22,109 nt of DNA from Oopsacas minuta. Taxonomy: Eukaryota > Porifera > Hexactinellida > Lyssacinosida > Leucopsacidae. The notes beneath the pieces were generated by a model. The model worked only from the letters and a program-made list of their open reading frames with translations. It did no database searches and was not told the origin of the DNA. Position numbers and translations under genes: made by a program. Below, one piece after another: positions 19,126 through 22,109 of this stretch (position 1 is the stretch's first letter; every line of letters starts with the position of its first letter). The DNA lies in the NCBI GenBank assembly GCA_024704765.1, contig JAKMXF010000104.1, positions 1 to 22,109 of the forward strand, given 5' to 3'.

Positions 19126-20541
19126 TCGAACTTGTACCAAGTATCTAAATTCAATTTCAAATGTATACACATATTCATTTAAAACATACTTTGAACAAGT
19201 ATCTAAAGTCAATTTCTTCTGTCTCCAGATTTCTACGCTGAATCAGACCTTTTACAAGTTTCTGAATTCAATTCAACCGTCTGCACAAATTCAAGTTGAT
19301 TATGATTTGTATCAAATTTCTTGATACACTTCCAAATATGTGAACTAATTCATGGTGAATCTAACTTGTCAAGTCACTTCCTTCTATTTCATCAGTCTAC
19401 ACTTATTCACTGTGATTCTGACATTTTAACAAGTTTATATATTCAATTTCACTTGTCGCCAACTATTCAATTATATTTTGGCATATAACAAGCTCACACT
19501 TTCTATTCCAAGTGTCTGAGACCACATTCACTATGACAATTGTGGTAATAGGGCTAGGCATTGAATTTCCGTTGTCGGCACCTATTCACTGTGATGCTGA
19601 CTTGTAACAAGATGACACATTCAGTTTCAGTTTTCAGCAGCTATTCACTGTGGTTCAAACTTGCAACAAGGATACACATTATATTTCAGTTGGCACACCT
19701 ATTCACAATCATTCTGAACTCTCGCAAGAATAAATATTCATTATATTTTGTTATACATACTCCCTTAGATTATGAATTGGAACAAGCCTAACATTCCAAT
19801 TCAGTTGTCAGCACCAATTCACTGTGATTCTGACCATTAGTGAGTTTAAACATTCAATTTCTTTGCACCCCTGTTCACTGTGATTCTGACATTGTACCAA
19901 GTGTAAATATTCAACTTCAACTGTCTTCACATATTCATACTGATTTTGACGTATAACAAGAATTGTTAATCAATTTCAACTGTTTAGCTATATTTACTGT
20001 GATTGTGACTCATAACATGTTTACTTATTCAATTTGTACTGTATGCGCATATTTCGTGTAATACTGACCGGCAACACGGTAAATCATTCAATTTCAACTA
20101 ACTGGATATATTCACGGTGATTCTGAACTGTAACGAGGTTAAGCTTTCAATTTCAACTGTTTCTTCATACATTTCGTGTGATATGGACTAGTAATAAGGT
20201 TGATCTCTCAAATTAACTGGTTAAAGTGATTCTGGCCTGTTACAAAGACAATCGTATAATTTCAACTTTCTGCACATATTCAATGTAGTTCTTATGTCAA
20301 CAACTTTAATCATGCAGTTTCAACTATCTGTACTGATTTAATTTGGATTCGAACTTCAAAAAGTTAATCATTCAATTTCAACTCTATGTACTTATTTAAT
20401 TTGATTCTCAACTGTAACAAGTTTAATCATTCAACTTAAAAACTCTTCACATATTTACGATGATTCGGACCTGGTACAAGTCATATCATCTAATTTCAAT
20501 TGTCTAGGCCTATTCACCGTGATTCTAACATGTATCAACTT
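19126..20541. repeat. 59-bp minisatellite, about 24 diverged copies
   Basis: The word CAATTTCAACTGT (and variants) recurs at 19912, 19971, 20030, 20089 and 20148, exactly 59 bp apart. Each unit also contains TTCACTGTGATTCTGAC and TGTAACAAG. The central copies (about 19400-20200) are best preserved; the edges are ragged, and near 19480-19560 and 20200-20300 units are diverged or shortened. Open frames inside it are by-products of the repeat. Confidence 0.93.
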
Positions 20542-20689
20542 AGAAGTTATTAAATAAGTAATTTGGTGAATAATTATAGAGATAAATAAGTTAACAAGAC
20601 CAATTATAAATGATCCATTTCTTTACTGTGTACGAAGAAAGTTGGTTTAAAATAGAAGAAATATGGTTATTGCGAATACATTTTGAAAT

Positions 20690-21075
20690 CAACCGAGCTT
20701 ATATAATTTGAATCAATTGAATTGAACAGATCTGAACATCAGTATCCCATACAGTATCGGATTGCAATAATCTAGATTAGTAATAATGAAGTCATGTGCT
20801 AGGCTAAGCGTTCTAGTATATTTCTATCAAGATATATGGTAGTATTACTAATATTACTAATAATACGAAGAGCAGAGCTGTTACAGAGCAAATTAGAATT
20901 TACGATAATACCTAGATCTCTGATATTATCTACAGGTTCAATTGAGTGCCCATCAATTAATAGTTTCATAGTTGGAACCACCTTCATAAATTTATAAAAG
21001 AGTGAAAATATTGTATTTGCTCTGGATTCCATGTCATCGTATTCATTTTAGCATTTAAAGATTTTAGATCAAGTC
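20690..21075 (-). pseudogene. LINE reverse transcriptase C-terminal fragment
   Basis: Minus-strand frame 21032-20799 reads TMKLLIDGHSIEPVDNIRDL then GIIVNSNLL, the post-palm segment of non-LTR retrotransposon reverse transcriptases (L.idg..I..V....LGv..d..L). After a frame change near 20805 it continues LAHDFIITNLDYCNPILYG, the hallmark SRLDYCN..LYG segment. A weak upstream match (SLNAKMNTMTW) in another frame reaches about 21075. The YADD catalytic motif is upstream and absent, so only a short, broken piece is left. Jockey- or I-like clades are the likeliest source; which one cannot be told. Confidence 0.8.
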
Positions 21076-21389
21076 CAAAGTGCTATTCCCTGGGCCGGAT
21101 TTAAGGTAGTGAGGGGAGTATTTTGTAGAGGTCCTCCAAATATTTATTCTATATGAACTTGAGTACTTGATACATTCAAAGAGTGACATAATATGAATTA
21201 TTGGCCCGAAAAGAGAAGATATCGACTTCATCATGCACTGTTGAAAGATTGTCCTTTATATTGTACCCACTATATTATAGTATAGTATATATGATGTAAT
21301 ATTCATGTGGTTCTATGAATATGATCGATGATTTGGTTCAAATTCACTAAGGATAGTAGAATTGGACCTCGCAATCTGAACTTCGTTAA

Positions 21390-21620
21390 TCATAATCTTG
21401 CCAATCCGAACGGGCCCGAAAGGGTATACAACTTTGGAAAAGGTTCAAAAATTTCCAAAGTAACTAATAGCAAATTATTCTCCCGATATTGAATAATCTT
21501 GGTAAAGAGTATTCCGGAACGTTTATCTTCCGCTTCCATAAACATATCACATGTATGAACACCCACGTCTTTCGCAGCACCAAGATAAGAGATTACAGAA
21601 AGATAATACACAGCAAACAT
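21390..21620 (-). CDS. Unrecognised 76-codon open frame
   Basis: ATG at 21620. The N-terminus MFAVYYLSVISYLGAA could be a weak signal peptide or part of a membrane span. The rest (DVGVHTCDMFMEAEDKRSG, then LLLVTLEIFEPFPKLYTL) has more balanced composition than random frames here. A TATA-like palindrome CTATAAATAG lies 31 bp upstream of the ATG. No family recognised, and it may be chance. Confidence 0.22.
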   Translation of the reverse strand: MFAVYYLSVISYLGAAKDVGVHTCDMFMEAEDKRSGILFTKIIQYRENNLLLVTLEIFEPFPKLYTLSGPFGLARL

Positions 21621-21650
21621 TTTCTATTTCTGAAACTTTTCGTATATTCC

Positions 21651-21660
21651 CTATAAATAG
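21651..21660. promoter_or_regulatory. TATA-box-like palindrome
   Basis: CTATAAATAG, which is close to self-complementary (CTATTTATAG on the other strand). It could serve either the minus-strand frame at 21620 or a plus-strand start near the GAGTCAACA at about 21674. AT-rich sequence makes such matches common. Confidence 0.2.
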
Positions 21661-21704
21661 GGCTGCCCACTCCGAGTCAACATAGAATTAACGATGAATA
21701 TATA

Positions 21705-22109
21705 CAGGGGCATTCAATAAATACTAATCATACCATCTAAAACTATAGATACTTGTGTAAAGTTGGTAATTTTTGCTATGAATGTTCAAAGTAGTCTCCT
21801 GATATGCTACAACTGAATTTAGCCTTTTAATCCAATTTTCAAATGTCTTTCTGTACTCATCCTTGGGAATGACTTCAAGGTATCCGTAAATTGCCCAACC
21901 GAGGCTGAGCCGATCCTCAAATTCGCGTCCGGAGAGGTTGTCTTTGAGTTTTCTAAACAGCCAGAAGTCACATGGGGCTATATCAGGGGAGTAAGGTGGA
22001 TGTGGAACTTCGTGCATACCCATATCTTTAATTTTTTGCCTTACAGCCAAAGATTTATGCGGTCTAGCATTATCATACAAAATTTTGAGACCACGAGTTC
22101 CAGTCTTTG
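21705..22109 (-). mobile_element. Mariner element 3' end, cut by the window edge
   Basis: Terminal repeat CAGGGGCATTCAATAAATAC begins at 21705, preceded by TA (21703-21704). The element continues past 22109. It reads as the exact reverse complement of 17223-17627 over 405 bp. The flanks differ, so each copy has its own TA target. Confidence 0.93.
21724..22109 (-). pseudogene. Mariner transposase C-terminal part, partial at window edge
   Basis: Same protein end as the copy at 17203-17608: YDNARPH with the second catalytic Asp, HPPYSPDIAPCDFW with the third, and the SFRWYD terminus before the stop. There are no stops or frameshifts in the visible part. Whether the whole gene is intact depends on sequence beyond 22109, so this could belong to the only potentially intact transposase here. 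Marked pseudogene cautiously, because the sister copy is truncated. Confidence 0.75.

Noticed and set aside
19561-19791. 76-codon open frame inside the minisatellite
   Set aside because: The residues follow the 59-bp repeat unit; the frame is a by-product of the repeat.
19126-20541. CRISPR-like repeat-spacer array
   Set aside because: The whole 59-bp unit is repeated with scattered divergence; there are no constant repeats separated by unique spacers, and the genome is eukaryotic.

Overview
The window looks like AT-rich, repeat-dense, non-coding DNA from a metazoan nuclear genome. Evidence for this is the spliceosomal GT-AG introns of about 60 bp, the mixture of cut-and-paste transposon superfamilies, a LINE fragment and a 59-bp minisatellite. 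There are no operons, Shine-Dalgarno sites or dense gene packing. An arthropod, for example a copepod, is a reasonable guess from the transposon mix, but the sequence alone does not prove it.

Layout, left to right. 1-1010 (+): decayed copy of a RAG1/Transib-like recombinase-type protein, cut by the window edge. 1136-2465: whole mariner (DD34D) element with matched ends and a transposase full of stops. 2585-3151: short hAT element with a perfect 8-bp target duplication, a remnant of the hAT dimerisation domain, and ends packed with GGGTCA/TGACCC. 3878-7586: whole P-type element with terminal inverted repeats of about 165 bp, a GCCGTAC(C) target duplication and a broken THAP-plus-P-transposase gene on the minus strand. 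8064-8090: solo mariner-type end. 8091-9950: mostly unrecognised, with faint coding-like relics. 9955-10470 (-): Merlin/ISXO2-like transposase relic. 10.5-13.8 kb: no recognisable gene, possibly one pogo-type non-autonomous element. 13806-14642 (-): possible multi-exon gene for a multi-pass membrane protein, the best candidate for a non-transposon gene. 15527-16060 (-): ZMYM1-like/hAT-type relic. 16958-17198 (+): unrecognised exon-like segment ending at an ambiguous base. 17200-17627 (+) and 21705-22109 (-): two copies of the 3' end of one mariner in opposite orientation, sharing 405 bp that read as identical. 17809-18252 (+): N-terminal piece of an uncharacterised protein rich in C-x2-C pairs, ending in a perfect 19-bp hairpin and a TGTC microsatellite. 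19126-20541: 59-bp minisatellite of about 24 copies. 20690-21075 (-): LINE reverse transcriptase fragment.

Almost everything recognisable is a dead transposon. The genes do not form a pathway; the window is a graveyard of at least five DNA-transposon superfamilies (mariner, hAT, P, Merlin and a RAG1/Transib-like group) plus one LINE. The most valuable points are the RAG1/Transib-like relic, the complete P element with long inverted repeats and readable introns, the hAT element built from GGGTCA arrays, the identical inverted mariner ends, and the hairpin that looks like a template-switch mutation inside a former coding region.
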